The notes: generated by a model not told the origin, from the letters alone. A DNA stretch of 64,000 nucleotides from Nocardia rhamnosiphila NBRC 108938 (GCF_000720425.1 NZ_JOAJ01000008.1:424044-488043); one strand, 5' to 3'. Shown: positions 36,920-53,428, counted from the stretch's first letter. Numbers and translations are program-made.

Positions 36920-36925
36920 GTTCTA
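36910..36925. promoter_or_regulatory. LexA (SOS) box at the 13E12 remnant
   Basis: TCGAAC-GCAT-GTTCTA differs from the mycobacterial/actinobacterial SOS consensus TCGAAC-N4-GTTCGA at one position in the arms. It overlaps the ATG (36917-36919) of the remnant. Several 13E12 genes in M. tuberculosis are LexA-controlled by boxes in this position. Confidence 0.7.
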
Positions 36926-37095
36926 AATGCTAGCCGATGTGGTGAGGGCGTCGGCGGGTGTGGGAGCGGGGGTCTCGCCGCGAGTGTCGGCGAGTCGCCG
37001 AGCGGGGCCGGTGTTCTCGATGTCCGGCCGGGTTCCGGGGCGGGTGTGCCCAGTACGCCCCTCACGAGTTTCGACCGCAGATCGGCATATTGGAA

Positions 37096-37124
37096 TTTAC
37101 TTTCTAGAGCATCGATTCTAATAT
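37096..37124 (+). promoter_or_regulatory. Promoter of the TetR-thioesterase operon
   Basis: TTTACT (37096-37101), 17 bp, TAATAT (37119-37124), then 6 nt to the GTG at 37131. The region is strikingly AT-rich for the window. A TAGA-N8-TCTA dyad (37105-37120) in the spacer may be the TetR site. Confidence 0.65.
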
Positions 37125-37130
37125 TGCGAG

Positions 37131-37697
37131 GTGGGCCGATCCGCCAAGTACGACAGGGACGAGATTCTCGATGCCGCGCTGGCTTTGATCGCGGAGCAGG
37201 GTCCGCAGGCGGCGACGATGGGGGCGATCGCCCGCCGTCTGGGCGCACCCATCGGCTCCATCTATCACCGGTTCGCGTCCCGGGACCTGATCATCGCCGA
37301 ACTCTGGATCCGCGGGATCCGCCGCTTCCAGGCCGGGTTCGTCACGGCGCTGGAGAGCGGCGATATCGAGGCCGCCGCGATGCACAGCGTGCGCTGGTGT
37401 CGCACGCACACCGCCGAAGCGGCGGTTCTACTGCTGCACCGCCGCGAAGATCTGGCCCAGCGGTGGCCCGGGGAACTCGGCGAGCAGTTGCGCGCGCTCA
37501 ACGACGACGCGGCCGTCGCCTACCGGACGCTGCGCGCCCGGCACCCCGATCTCGACGGCCACCGCCTGGGTTTCGCGGTGTTCGATGTGCCGGCGGGCGC
37601 GGTACGCCGGCATCTCGCCGAACTCCGTCCCCCGCCGTCCTGGGTCGACGATCTGGTGCGCACCGCGGTCCGAGCAGTCCTGGAGGAGCGACCATGA
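37131..37697 (+). CDS. TetR-family regulator
   Basis: 188 residues. N-terminal HTH (YDRDEILDAALALIAEQGPQAATMGAIARRLGAPIGSIYHRFASRDLIIAELWIRGI) and a helical sensor domain with WCRTHTAEAAVLLLHRREDLAQRWP. The GTG start follows TAATAT by 6 nt and may be leaderless. The stop overlaps the thioesterase start (ATGA), so it forms an operon with, and probably controls, that enzyme. The ligand may be an acyl-CoA, by analogy to fatty-acid TetRs, but this is inference. Confidence 0.9.
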   Translation: MGRSAKYDRDEILDAALALIAEQGPQAATMGAIARRLGAPIGSIYHRFASRDLIIAELWIRGIRRFQAGFVTALESGDIEAAAMHSVRWCRTHTAEAAVLLLHRREDLAQRWPGELGEQLRALNDDAAVAYRTLRARHPDLDGHRLGFAVFDVPAGAVRRHLAELRPPPSWVDDLVRTAVRAVLEERP

Positions 37698-38509
37698 CCG
37701 AGCGCGACCGACATCTCACCCCGCCGCCGGCGTCGAGCTTCTTCGAACGGCTCGACGCCGGCCGGTTCGCTCCCACGGCCGGCGCCGGGTCGCCGTGGGG
37801 TCCGGATACGCAGCATCTGGGCCCCTGTTCGGCGCTGCTGGCCCGGGCCGTCGAACACCATCTGGTACCGGATGACCGCAAACGCCTCGCCCGGCTGACC
37901 GTCGACACTCTCGCACCGGTCCCGATGGAACCCCTGCGGATCCGGGTCGCCACCGTCAAGCCGGGGCGGCGCACCGAACTCGTGGAAGCCGTCGCCGGGG
38001 TCGGTGATCGGCCGGTGCTCACGGCCCGGGCCTGGTGTATGCCGGTGACGCCGGCGGACTACCCGTCCCGGCCCGGCGGTGCCGGGTTGCGCGCGCCGGA
38101 GCCGTCGCCGCGCCCGGTGCGTTTTCCGGGCGCCTATCTCGGCGGATACATGTCGGCGGTCGACTGGTGTTTCGCCGAGGGCGGGTTCGACGAGCTCGGC
38201 CCGGCGCGGGTCTGGGCGCGGCCGCGGATCCCGCTCCTGCCGGACGAGGACCTCTCTGCCTGGCAGCGGGCGCTGACCGTCGTGGACTCCGCCTACGGCG
38301 CGGCCCTGTGCCTGGACCTCGTGCGATACCCCGTCATCAATGCCGACCTGGCGCTCGCGCTGTACCGGGATCCGGCCGGTGACTGGATCGGCCTGGACAC
38401 TCGCACGGGAATCGCGCCCGAGGGCGGGGCACTCAACACCGCGACGGTGTACGACCGGACCGGGCCGGTGGGGACCGCCACGCAGACACTGCTGGCGCAG
38501 GCTGTGTGA
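37694..38509 (+). CDS. Acyl-CoA thioesterase, double hot-dog fold
   Basis: 271 residues of the TesB-like/thioesterase superfamily: ASSFFERLDAGRFAPTAGAGSPWGPDTQHLGPCSALLARAVEH (first hot-dog helix), LARLTVDTLAPVPMEPLRIRVATVKPGRRTELVEAVAGVGDRPVLTARAWCM, then VSAVDWCFAEGG, and in the second half PVINADLALALYRDPAGDWIGLDTRTGIAPEGGALNTATVYDRTGPVGTATQTLL. The Asp in the NADLALAL motif is the usual catalytic residue. ATG 37694 overlaps the TetR stop. Confidence 0.8.
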   Translation: MTERDRHLTPPPASSFFERLDAGRFAPTAGAGSPWGPDTQHLGPCSALLARAVEHHLVPDDRKRLARLTVDTLAPVPMEPLRIRVATVKPGRRTELVEAVAGVGDRPVLTARAWCMPVTPADYPSRPGGAGLRAPEPSPRPVRFPGAYLGGYMSAVDWCFAEGGFDELGPARVWARPRIPLLPDEDLSAWQRALTVVDSAYGAALCLDLVRYPVINADLALALYRDPAGDWIGLDTRTGIAPEGGALNTATVYDRTGPVGTATQTLLAQAV

Positions 38510-38621
38510 TCAAGAGCGGCGGGCCGGGTGGCGTGGACCGGGAAGGCCCGTGATCGCCCGTCCGATGGGGTGCGGCGAATTCATCCGGCCGCTGACGGGA
38601 GGCCTACGGGGACCGGTTTGT

Positions 38622-40929
<2,308 letters not shown>

Positions 40930-40933
<4 letters not shown>

Positions 40934-41840
40934 CCGACGCGCTGCGCGAACTGTCCGCGCTGGACAAAGCTCATATCCTCGCCGGTGCGCTGCCCTGGCT
41001 GCAGAAATTCCGCGACAAGATCGTGGTCGTGAAATACGGCGGCAACGCCATGATCGACGACGGCCTCAAACGCGCTTTCGCCGCCGATATGGCATTCCTG
41101 CGCACCGTCGGGGTGCACCCGGTGGTGGTGCACGGGGGCGGGCCGCAGATCTCGGCCATGTTGAAACGCCTCGGCCTCACGGGGGAGTTCCGGGGCGGGT
41201 TCCGGGTCACCACGCCCGAGGTGATGGATGTGGTGCGGATGGTGCTGTTCGGTCAGGTCGGCCGGGAACTGGTCGGGCTGATCAACGCGCACGGGCCCTA
41301 CGCCGTCGGGATCTCCGGTGAGGACGCGCGGCTGTTCACCGCGACCCGCCGCACGGTTTTCGTGGACGGGGAGGCCACCGATATCGGACTGGTCGGCGAT
41401 GTGACCGATGTGCATCCGGATTCGGTGCTCGACCTCATTCGCGCGGGCCGGATCCCGGTGGTGTCCACCATCGCCCCCGACGCCGACGGTGTGGTGCACA
41501 ACATCAACGCCGATACCGCGGCCGCCGCGCTCGCCGAAGGGATCGGCGCGGAGAAACTGGTGGTCCTCACCGACGTCGAGGGCCTGTACACGAATTGGCC
41601 CGACCGCTCCTCGCTGACCAGTGTGATCGACACCGACGCGCTGGCCGACCTGCTGCCGTCCCTGGACGCGGGGATGGTCCCCAAAATGGAGGCATGTCTG
41701 CGCGCGGTCCGCGGGGGCGTATCGGGCGCACACGTCATCGACGGTCGCGTACCCCATTCGGTACTGCTGGAGCTTTTCACCGGGGAGGGAATCGGGACCA
41801 TGGTCACACCGCCGGCGAACGAGGAAAACGGAGTCAGAGC

Positions 41841-41844
<4 letters not shown>
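40930..41844 (+). CDS. argB: Acetylglutamate kinase
   Basis: 304 residues of the amino-acid-kinase fold. [82 protein letters not shown] and [31 protein letters not shown] cover the substrate and ATP sites. The N-terminal helix ([25 protein letters not shown]) is the feature found in arginine-inhibited kinases, so feedback control by arginine is likely. Overlaps argJ and argD by four bases each. Confidence 0.97.
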
Positions 41845-44508
<2,664 letters not shown>

Positions 44509-44530
44509 CCGGTGCGCTCGTACCCGGCGG

Positions 44531-46027
44531 TCAGTACCTGGGTCCGCCGGCCCGCACGGAGGTGCGATACGACAGCCACCGCCCGGTGGCGCGGGATGCG
44601 GCGCAGCCGAACGCGACCGCCGACAGCACGAGCAATGGACCGGTGAGCGCCAGAACCGCCAACTCGCGTGTGGCGACGGCGGCCACCGTTCCGGCGATCG
44701 CCGAAAGTACGCCGATCACCGAGCTCACCAGCGTCAGTACGCGGCCCGATCGTCGGCCCGCCAGCAACAGCAGGCCGGCGCCGGCCCACAGCAGGGAAAC
44801 GACTCCGATGAACAGGAGCGCGAGCACGGAGTAGACGAGATCCGCGCGCCCGGCTGGAGCGCCCTGTGCGATCGTCCGGGCTGTCTCCACCAGCCCCACA
44901 CAGAAGACGAACACCGGGAACACCGCCACGAACAAGGTGGCGATACCGGCGGTGACGGCGGTCGCGCGGGACGGCCGCGGCCCGGGTGCCTGCGGTTGCG
45001 GCCATGACCGGCTACCCGCCGATCGTGGGCCGGCAACCGGCGGCCGCGGGTCGGTCACCACCCGCTGCCGCGCCGGCAACGGGTGGGGCAAGGAAGCGTG
45101 GCCCACGCGCGCTTCCGGCGGGGTGTGCGTGCGCACCGGTTGCGCGACCGGCACGGGTGTCACCGGGGTCGTCGGCGGTGCCGCGATATGCCTGCCCTCC
45201 AGGGCCTCGCGTACCGCGGTGATGAATTGACCGCAATCGCGGAAGCGGTCTTCGCGCTGTTTGGCCATTGCGCGGGCCACCAGTGGGTCGAGAGTGGTGG
45301 GCAGGTCGGGGCGGGTGGCGGTGAGGCGCGGCGGCGGTTGCGAGATATGCCCCATCACCACTTGGCCGGGGTTCGTCGACGCGTACGGAGGCCGGCCGGA
45401 GAGAACCGCGAACAGGGTGCAGGCCAGCGAATACTGATCGGAGCGATGATCGACCTGCGCACCGGACAACTGCTCCGGGGAGCCGTAGGCGAGGGTGGCG
45501 GTGAATGCCCCGGTGGCCGTCAGTTTCGTATTGGCGTCGGTGAGCCGGGCGATACCGAAATCGGTCAGCACCGAATGGGATTCACGCAGCGATTCGGCAT
45601 CGGCGATGAGGATGTTGGCCGGTTTCACATCACGGTGCAGTACGCCCCGGCTGTGCGCGTAGTCGAGCGCCGCCGCGGTCTCGCCGAGTAACCGGACCGC
45701 GGTCGCGGGCGGATGCGCCCGGGCGTCCCAGGTCGCCGCGTCGGTGCCCCGGATGTATTGCATGGCGATCCACAGGTGTCCGTCGTCGGTCCCCCGGTCG
45801 AACACTCCGACGATTCCGGGATGCTCCAGCCGGGCGACGACATCGGCTTCCAGTTCGAACCGGCGGGTGAGTTCGGGATCGGTGCTCACCTCCCGGCTGA
45901 GCAGCTTCAACGCGACACTGCGCGGTAGCCGCGGATGGCGGGCGAGGTACACCGTTCCCATACCGCCCCGTCCCAGCACCCCTTCGATCCGGTATCCCGC
46001 GAAGGTCGCGCCCACCCCCAGCACCAC
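44531..46027 (-). CDS. Membrane Ser/Thr protein kinase (PknB-type kinase domain, four C-terminal TMs)
   Basis: 498 residues. Complete Hanks-type kinase at residues 10-280: glycine loop GRGGMGTVY, Lys41 in VALKLL, catalytic HRDVKPANIL (Asp133), DFG at 156-158, GSPEQ. A Pro-rich linker (about 285-355) leads to four hydrophobic helices (first VTAGIATLFVAVFPVFVFCVGLVET; last AVLALTGPLLVLSAVAFGCA), with no extracellular PASTA or NHL sensor. This layout differs from PknA/B. GTG start with AAGGAG just upstream. Converges on argR with a 22-bp gap; no functional link to arginine is evident beyond position. Confidence 0.92.
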   Translation of the reverse strand: MVLGVGATFAGYRIEGVLGRGGMGTVYLARHPRLPRSVALKLLSREVSTDPELTRRFELEADVVARLEHPGIVGVFDRGTDDGHLWIAMQYIRGTDAATWDARAHPPATAVRLLGETAAALDYAHSRGVLHRDVKPANILIADAESLRESHSVLTDFGIARLTDANTKLTATGAFTATLAYGSPEQLSGAQVDHRSDQYSLACTLFAVLSGRPPYASTNPGQVVMGHISQPPPRLTATRPDLPTTLDPLVARAMAKQREDRFRDCGQFITAVREALEGRHIAAPPTTPVTPVPVAQPVRTHTPPEARVGHASLPHPLPARQRVVTDPRPPVAGPRSAGSRSWPQPQAPGPRPSRATAVTAGIATLFVAVFPVFVFCVGLVETARTIAQGAPAGRADLVYSVLALLFIGVVSLLWAGAGLLLLAGRRSGRVLTLVSSVIGVLSAIAGTVAAVATRELAVLALTGPLLVLSAVAFGCAASRATGRWLSYRTSVRAGGPRY

Positions 46028-46118
46028 CGCTCCTTCCGCTCCCGTCCGAACGTCGTGACGCTACCGCACTTTCGGGTACGGGACCCTGATGGGGGAACTG
46101 CCGGGTAATGAGCGGCGC

Positions 46119-46265
46119 TCAGCGGTTGTTGACCAGATCCTGCAGGAGCGGTGTGGCCATCTCGATACCGGATTTGCCGAGGGCCAGGGCGGCATTGCCG
46201 AGGGTGACGACGTAGTAGCCGATCGTCTCGTAATTGTCCTGCGCCCACTGCTGCAACGTCTGCAC
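46119..46265 (-). CDS. Small 48-residue protein, amphipathic/hydrophobic
   Basis: Too short for most gene finders. GTG at 46265 follows GAGGAGGACGAACC, a strong ribosome-binding site. The translation starts MQTLQQWAQDNYETIGYYVV, continues with a small-residue stretch (TLGNAALALGKSG) and ends in LLQDLVNNR. It has one short hydrophobic segment and could be membrane-associated. Upstream of the kinase on the same strand (91 bp gap), so possibly co-expressed. No family recognised. Confidence 0.55.
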   Translation of the reverse strand: MQTLQQWAQDNYETIGYYVVTLGNAALALGKSGIEMATPLLQDLVNNR

Positions 46266-46409
46266 GGTTCGTCCTCCTCTACCTGTCGAGCGCCGATCGT
46301 TGTGATCAGCGTCTCATAAGGCAGGTGGGCGGGGAAGGGGCGATCATCGCCGGCGGCCACTTCTGGGCTCGATATACCGCCAGGTAGCGGGCGTTGACAC
46401 CCCGATTAT

Positions 46410-46439
46410 GAATGAGATTGCACCATCGTGCATAATCAT
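46410..46439 (+). promoter_or_regulatory. ArgR operator block before argG
   Basis: Same 30-bp layout as before argC, 26 of 30 bases identical, including the right part GTGCATAATCAT with CATAAT as a probable -10 (46431-46436). Left and right arms (AATGAGATTGCAC and GTGCATAATCATT) pair with three mismatches around CATC. TTGACA at 46394-46399 may belong to an alternative promoter. About 118 nt of leader precede argG. Confidence 0.85.
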
Positions 46440-46556
46440 TTGTAGCGGCGGCGCGAGCCGATCCGGCAACGGGCCAGCATACTGCTGGGAAGACGGCGGG
46501 CCGCGCACGCAGAACACCACCCGCACCACCGAACATCATCCGAGGAGCACCAGAAC

Positions 46557-49213
<2,657 letters not shown>

Positions 49214-49240
49214 CCCGGCGTCCCGGGACCGGACCCGGCA

Positions 49241-49266
49241 CACCGGCCGGGCCCGCCCGGCCGGTG
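49241..49266 (+). terminator. Perfect hairpin after argGH
   Basis: CACCGGCCGGG and CCCGGCCGGTG form an 11-bp perfect stem with a CCCG loop, starting 27 bp after the argH stop. No U tract. Confidence 0.85.
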
Positions 49267-49397
49267 CGGAAACGACGTCCCGGTACGAGCCTACCGGCGA
49301 CTCGACCGCCGTCGTCGGCCTCGGGACCGCTCCGCGATGCGTCGGCGAAGCCATTCTCACGGCTCACAGCTCAACGGCTCAACGGCGAAAGATGTGA

Positions 49398-49426
49398 TTA
49401 CTTAGATATGCGCATCTAGCTATAAG
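49398..49426 (+). promoter_or_regulatory. AT-rich promoter-like element with operator dyad
   Basis: In the 532-bp gap between argH and idi. TTACTT (49398-49403), exactly 17 bp, then TATAAG (49421-49426). The spacer holds TAGAT-N6-ATCTA (49403-49418). AT-rich against a 70% GC background. Apart from this, the terminator and the small ORF at 49606, I see nothing in the gap. What it drives is unclear. Confidence 0.5.
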
Positions 49427-49605
49427 ATGCCGAACTCGGGCACGATCACCTGGAGCTTCCGGCCGGAATGCCAGGCGATGAGCGAGCGCCACGTCGGGTC
49501 CGGCTATCCGGCCAGGCCGCAGAGCGGACGACCTCCCGGCCCCCGAGGAGACGGCGTGAAGGGAACCGAGATAACGGCCGGTCACTGTCGGCCGATGAAG
49601 CCGGC

Positions 49606-49701
49606 ATGGAATTCATACTGGTCGCACTCGCGGTGGCTTATCTGGTTGTTTCCGATTTTCTCAGCGGTATCGCGCAGGCGCTGGGCTCGGCCGGGATGTA
49701 G
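49606..49701 (+). CDS. Candidate 31-residue hydrophobic peptide
   Basis: ATG to TAG, 31 codons. One predicted membrane segment of about 15-20 residues (FILVALAVAYLVVSDF), with SGIAQALGSAGM at the C-terminus. The ribosome-binding site is weak (GATGAAG). It is downstream of the AT-rich promoter element by about 180 bp. Single-TM peptides of this size are often missed; expression is unproven. Confidence 0.35.
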   Translation: MEFILVALAVAYLVVSDFLSGIAQALGSAGM

Positions 49702-49745
49702 AAACCATGATGTCGTCGACATCCGGTGCCGTACCGGCTGCAGGG

Positions 49746-50327
49746 TCAGGCCGGAACCGGCGGTCCGGCGGCGGCGATCTCCAGTACTCCGGCGAGCCAG
49801 GGACTGAACGCGTCCGGGTCCTCCCGTAGCCGGGTGCGCAACTCGTCCGGGCGCACCCAGCGGTAGTCGGCGACCTCGGCCGGGTCCGGCGCCGGTTGCG
49901 CATCGTCGAGCACGCCCACCAGCACGTGATCCCATTCGTCCTCGACGAACCCGGTGCGCGGGTCACCCGCGCGGTAGCTGTAGATACCGACCTCGGTCAG
50001 CGGTACGCGCAGCCCCATCTCTTCGGCCAGCCGGATTCCGGCGGCCTCGGCGACGGGGACGCCGGGGGCGGGATGGCCACAGCAGGTATTCGACCAGCGC
50101 GCGGGAAACCGCGTCTTCCCGGGCGCGCGCTGCTGCAGCAGCGTCCGGCCCGCGGTGTCGAAGATCAGCACCGAGAACGCCCGGTGCGGACGGCCGGGAG
50201 GCCGGTGGGCCTCGGCCACCGGGCACGAGCCGACCGTCTTGCCGGCGGAGTCCACCAGCTCGACGGGCAGTGTTTCCCGGTCGGTGGGGGCGGCCGGGCG
50301 GGCCGGCGGGAGGGTCGGGTCGGTCAC
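49746..50327 (-). CDS. idi: Isopentenyl-diphosphate delta-isomerase (type I)
   Basis: 193 residues, Nudix fold. Interconverts IPP and DMAPP for polyprenol and menaquinone synthesis. Catalytic Cys83 in WSNTCCGHP, metal-binding histidines in HRAFSVLIF and CCGHP, and Glu in FVEDEWDHVLVG. GTG at 50327 is preceded by TGAGGATC, and TAGGGT (50340-50335) sits 7 nt upstream, so the mRNA may be leaderless or nearly so; GTG 50336 is an alternative. Divergent from the hydrolase-adenylation fusion gene. Confidence 0.93.
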   Translation of the reverse strand: MTDPTLPPARPAAPTDRETLPVELVDSAGKTVGSCPVAEAHRPPGRPHRAFSVLIFDTAGRTLLQQRAPGKTRFPARWSNTCCGHPAPGVPVAEAAGIRLAEEMGLRVPLTEVGIYSYRAGDPRTGFVEDEWDHVLVGVLDDAQPAPDPAEVADYRWVRPDELRTRLREDPDAFSPWLAGVLEIAAAGPPVPA

Positions 50328-50491
50328 GATCCTCACCCTATCGGCGCGGGCGCGGGGTCCCGGCGAGGTGCCGGGTACATGATGGAGATGTCACAACGGA
50401 CCTCACAGGTACGGGGTGCGATATGGCAGGCTTTGGGCATACCGCAGGGATTGTGAGGTATGCCACGCCACGGTAGGGCTGGGAGCGGAAC

Positions 50492-53428
50492 GTGAAGTTG
50501 AGTGTGCGAGGTCTGGCGGGGACGGCGCGGCGGGTGATGTCGACCGCGCAGAACGGGCTCGAGGTGATCCGCTTCGGCGGACTGGGCAGGGATACCGAGT
50601 CCTCGCCGTTCGAGATCGCCGAGCGACGGCCCATGTACCGCCTGCGTCACTACTTCCCCGCGGCCCCCACCGCCGGTCCGGCGGTGCTCTTCGTACCGCC
50701 GCTCATGGTCAACGCCGATATCTGGGACGTCAACGGCGACGACGGCGCGGTCGGGATCCTGCACCGCAGCGGTATCGACTGCTGGGTCATCGATTTCGGT
50801 TCACCGTCGGTGGAGGAGGGCGGCTGGAAACGCGATCTCGCCGATCATGTGCTCGCGGTGAACACCGCGATCGATACGGTCTGCGCCGCCACCGGCCGCG
50901 ACGTGCATCTGATGGGGTACTCGCAGGGCGGGATGTTCGCCTACCAGACCGCGGCCTTCCGGGCGAGCAAGGGGATCGCGAGCATCGTGACCTTCGGCAG
51001 CCCCGTTGATATCGTGGCCGGGATGCCGCTGGGCCTGCCGCATGCCGCGGTATCGGATCTGGTGGACTTCGCCGCCGACCACGTCGTGCCCCGGCTGCCG
51101 ATCACCGATCGGATGGTGCGGATCGGATTCCAGCTCCTCGACCCGGTGAAGACCGCCAAGGCGCGGATCGATTTCCTACGCCAGCTGCACGACCGCGAAG
51201 CACTGCTGCCGAAGGAACGGCAGCGGCGCTTCCTGACCAACGAGGGCTGGATCGGCTACGCCGGGCCCGCCGCGGCCGATCTGCTCAAACAGTTCGTGGT
51301 GCACAACCGCATGATGCTGGGCGGTTTCGTCATCCGCGATCAGCCGATCTCCCTGGCCGATCTGAAATGCCCGATCCTGGCCTTCCTCGGCGAGGTCGAC
51401 GAGATCGGCCAGCCCGCGGCGGTGCGCGGGATCGTGCGGGCCGCGCCGCGGGCCGAGGTGTACGAGTCGACACTGGTCTCGGGCCATTTCGGTCTCGTCG
51501 CCGGCTCGGCCGCCACCAAGTTCACCTGGCCCCAGGTGCGCGATTGGGTGGGCTGGGTCGAGGGTGGTAATCCGCTGCCGGAAGAGATCGTGCCGATGAC
51601 CGATCACGTCGCCGAGGGAGTACCGCGCACCGCCCTGCTGCGCGCGGTGCACACCGCGGCGGTGCTGGCCGAGGCCGGCGCCGAGGTGGGCCGCACTCTC
51701 GAACATCTGGCCGCCAATACGCTGCGCGGATCGGTGGGCGTGGTCGAGGGCGCCGCGCGCACGCTGCCCAGGCTGACCCGTCTGGGCACGATCGAATCGA
51801 CGACCCGGATCTCCATCGGCCGGTTGATGGCCGAACAGGCCCGCCGGTCGCCACGCGGCGAATGCTTCCTCTTCGACGACCGGGTGCACACCAATGCCGC
51901 TGTCGATATCCGGATCGACAATGTGGTGCGCGGTCTGATCTCGGTCGGGATCCGGCCCGCGACCCGGGTCGGGGTGGTGATGGAGACCCGGCCCAGTGCG
52001 CTGGTGACCTTGGCGGCGTTGTCGCGTATCGGTGCCGTCGCGGTGCTCATGGCACCCGAGAGCGATCTGAACACCGCCCTCGCGCAGACCGGGACCGCGG
52101 TGCTGGTCTCGGATCCGGAGAACATGCACCATGCCGTTGCCACCGGTGCCCGGGTGTTCGTCCTCGGCGGCGGCGACGCCCGCGGCCTGGCAGTGCCCGC
52201 CGGAACCGATCTCGTGGATCTCGAGCAGATCGATCCCGAGCAGGTCCGGGTGCCGGGCTGGTACCGGCCGAACCCGGGACGCGCACGGGAACTGGCCTTC
52301 ATCCTGGTCGCCGGCGTCGGTGACCGGTTGGACATCAAATACATCACCAACCACCGGTGGGCGCTGTCGGCGTTCGGTACCGCTTCCGCGGCCGATCTGG
52401 ACAACAAGGACACGGTGTACTGCCTGGCGCCGCTGCACCATTCGTCCGGGCTGCTGGTGAGCCTGGGCGGAGCCATCGCCGGTGGGAGCCGGATCGCGCT
52501 GGCCCGGTCCCTGGATCCGGGTCGTTTCGCCGAGGAAGTCCACCGCTACGGGGTCACGGTCGTGACGTACACGTGGACGATGCTGCGCGATATTCTCGAC
52601 GCCGAGGTTTTCCCGGAGGGGCACGCGCATCCCATCCGGTTGTTCATCGGCTCCGGGATGCCCGCCGGTCTGTGGCGTCGCACCGTCGAACAGTTCGGCC
52701 CCGCCCGGGTGCTCGAGTTCTACGCCTCCATCGAGGGCGATGTGGTGCTGGCGAATGTGCCGGGGGTGAAGTTCGGCTGCAAGGGCCGGCCGGTGCCGGG
52801 GACCGCGCGGGTGGAACTGGTGGCCTACGATCCGGTCTCCGGCCAGGTCCAGGTCGACGACCACGGATACGCGCGGCGGTGCGCCGACAACGAGGTCGGG
52901 CTGCTGATCGGCTCGGCCGGGGCGAGCGTGGACCTGTCGCTGGGCGGTTTACGCGGTGTCTTCGACCCCGAGGACTCCTGGCTGCCCACCGAGAATTTGT
53001 TCCGGCGCGACAGCGACGGCGACTACTGGCTGGTCGACCGTATCGACACCGTCATCCGGACCCGCCGCGGCCCGGTGTTCACCCAGCCGATCGTGGATGT
53101 GCTCAACGATGTCGCCGCCGTCGATATGGAAGTGGCCTTCGCACTGCCCGCGCATGACCGGGTGCTCGCCGTCGCGGCGGTGAGCGTACGACCGGGGTTC
53201 CGGCTCGAGCCCGGCGATATCACCGATGCCCTGCGCTCGCTGGCGCCAGACCAGCGCCCGGACATCGTCTATGTCGTCGACGATATTCCGCGCAGTCCGT
53301 CGTTCCGCCCGTCGGCGCACGCGGTCAAGGCTGCGGGCGGGCCCCGGCCGGGCCCGCTCACCTGGTGGTACGACCCGGAATCGGAGAGCTACGAGGTACT
53401 CACCGAGACCGACCCCGGCAGGCTGTGA
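50492..53428 (+). CDS. PhaC-like alpha/beta hydrolase fused to a degenerate AMP-binding domain
   Basis: 978 residues. Residues 60-370 are an alpha/beta hydrolase related to PHA synthase: GYSQGG with Ser144 (Cys in true PhaC), Asp303 in FLGEVDEIGQP and His332 in SGHFGLV. Residues about 445-978 resemble acyl-CoA synthetases (LMAEQARRSPRGECFLFDD; RVGVVMETRPSALVTLAALSRIGAVAVLM; YCLAPLHHSSGLL). The P-loop (TSGTTG) is replaced by LVAGVGDRLDIKYIT near 603, the YGxTE block by FYASIEGD near 742, and no PRTxxGK lysine is seen. It may bind acyl groups or nucleotides without adenylating them. GTG 50492 with GGGAG upstream. Function is unknown. Confidence 0.85.
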   Translation: MKLSVRGLAGTARRVMSTAQNGLEVIRFGGLGRDTESSPFEIAERRPMYRLRHYFPAAPTAGPAVLFVPPLMVNADIWDVNGDDGAVGILHRSGIDCWVIDFGSPSVEEGGWKRDLADHVLAVNTAIDTVCAATGRDVHLMGYSQGGMFAYQTAAFRASKGIASIVTFGSPVDIVAGMPLGLPHAAVSDLVDFAADHVVPRLPITDRMVRIGFQLLDPVKTAKARIDFLRQLHDREALLPKERQRRFLTNEGWIGYAGPAAADLLKQFVVHNRMMLGGFVIRDQPISLADLKCPILAFLGEVDEIGQPAAVRGIVRAAPRAEVYESTLVSGHFGLVAGSAATKFTWPQVRDWVGWVEGGNPLPEEIVPMTDHVAEGVPRTALLRAVHTAAVLAEAGAEVGRTLEHLAANTLRGSVGVVEGAARTLPRLTRLGTIESTTRISIGRLMAEQARRSPRGECFLFDDRVHTNAAVDIRIDNVVRGLISVGIRPATRVGVVMETRPSALVTLAALSRIGAVAVLMAPESDLNTALAQTGTAVLVSDPENMHHAVATGARVFVLGGGDARGLAVPAGTDLVDLEQIDPEQVRVPGWYRPNPGRARELAFILVAGVGDRLDIKYITNHRWALSAFGTASAADLDNKDTVYCLAPLHHSSGLLVSLGGAIAGGSRIALARSLDPGRFAEEVHRYGVTVVTYTWTMLRDILDAEVFPEGHAHPIRLFIGSGMPAGLWRRTVEQFGPARVLEFYASIEGDVVLANVPGVKFGCKGRPVPGTARVELVAYDPVSGQVQVDDHGYARRCADNEVGLLIGSAGASVDLSLGGLRGVFDPEDSWLPTENLFRRDSDGDYWLVDRIDTVIRTRRGPVFTQPIVDVLNDVAAVDMEVAFALPAHDRVLAVAAVSVRPGFRLEPGDITDALRSLAPDQRPDIVYVVDDIPRSPSFRPSAHAVKAAGGPRPGPLTWWYDPESESYEVLTETDPGRL

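Noticed and set aside
51176..52864. 562-codon minus-strand frame opposite the hydrolase-adenylation fusion
   Set aside because: Antisense shadow; no conserved motif.
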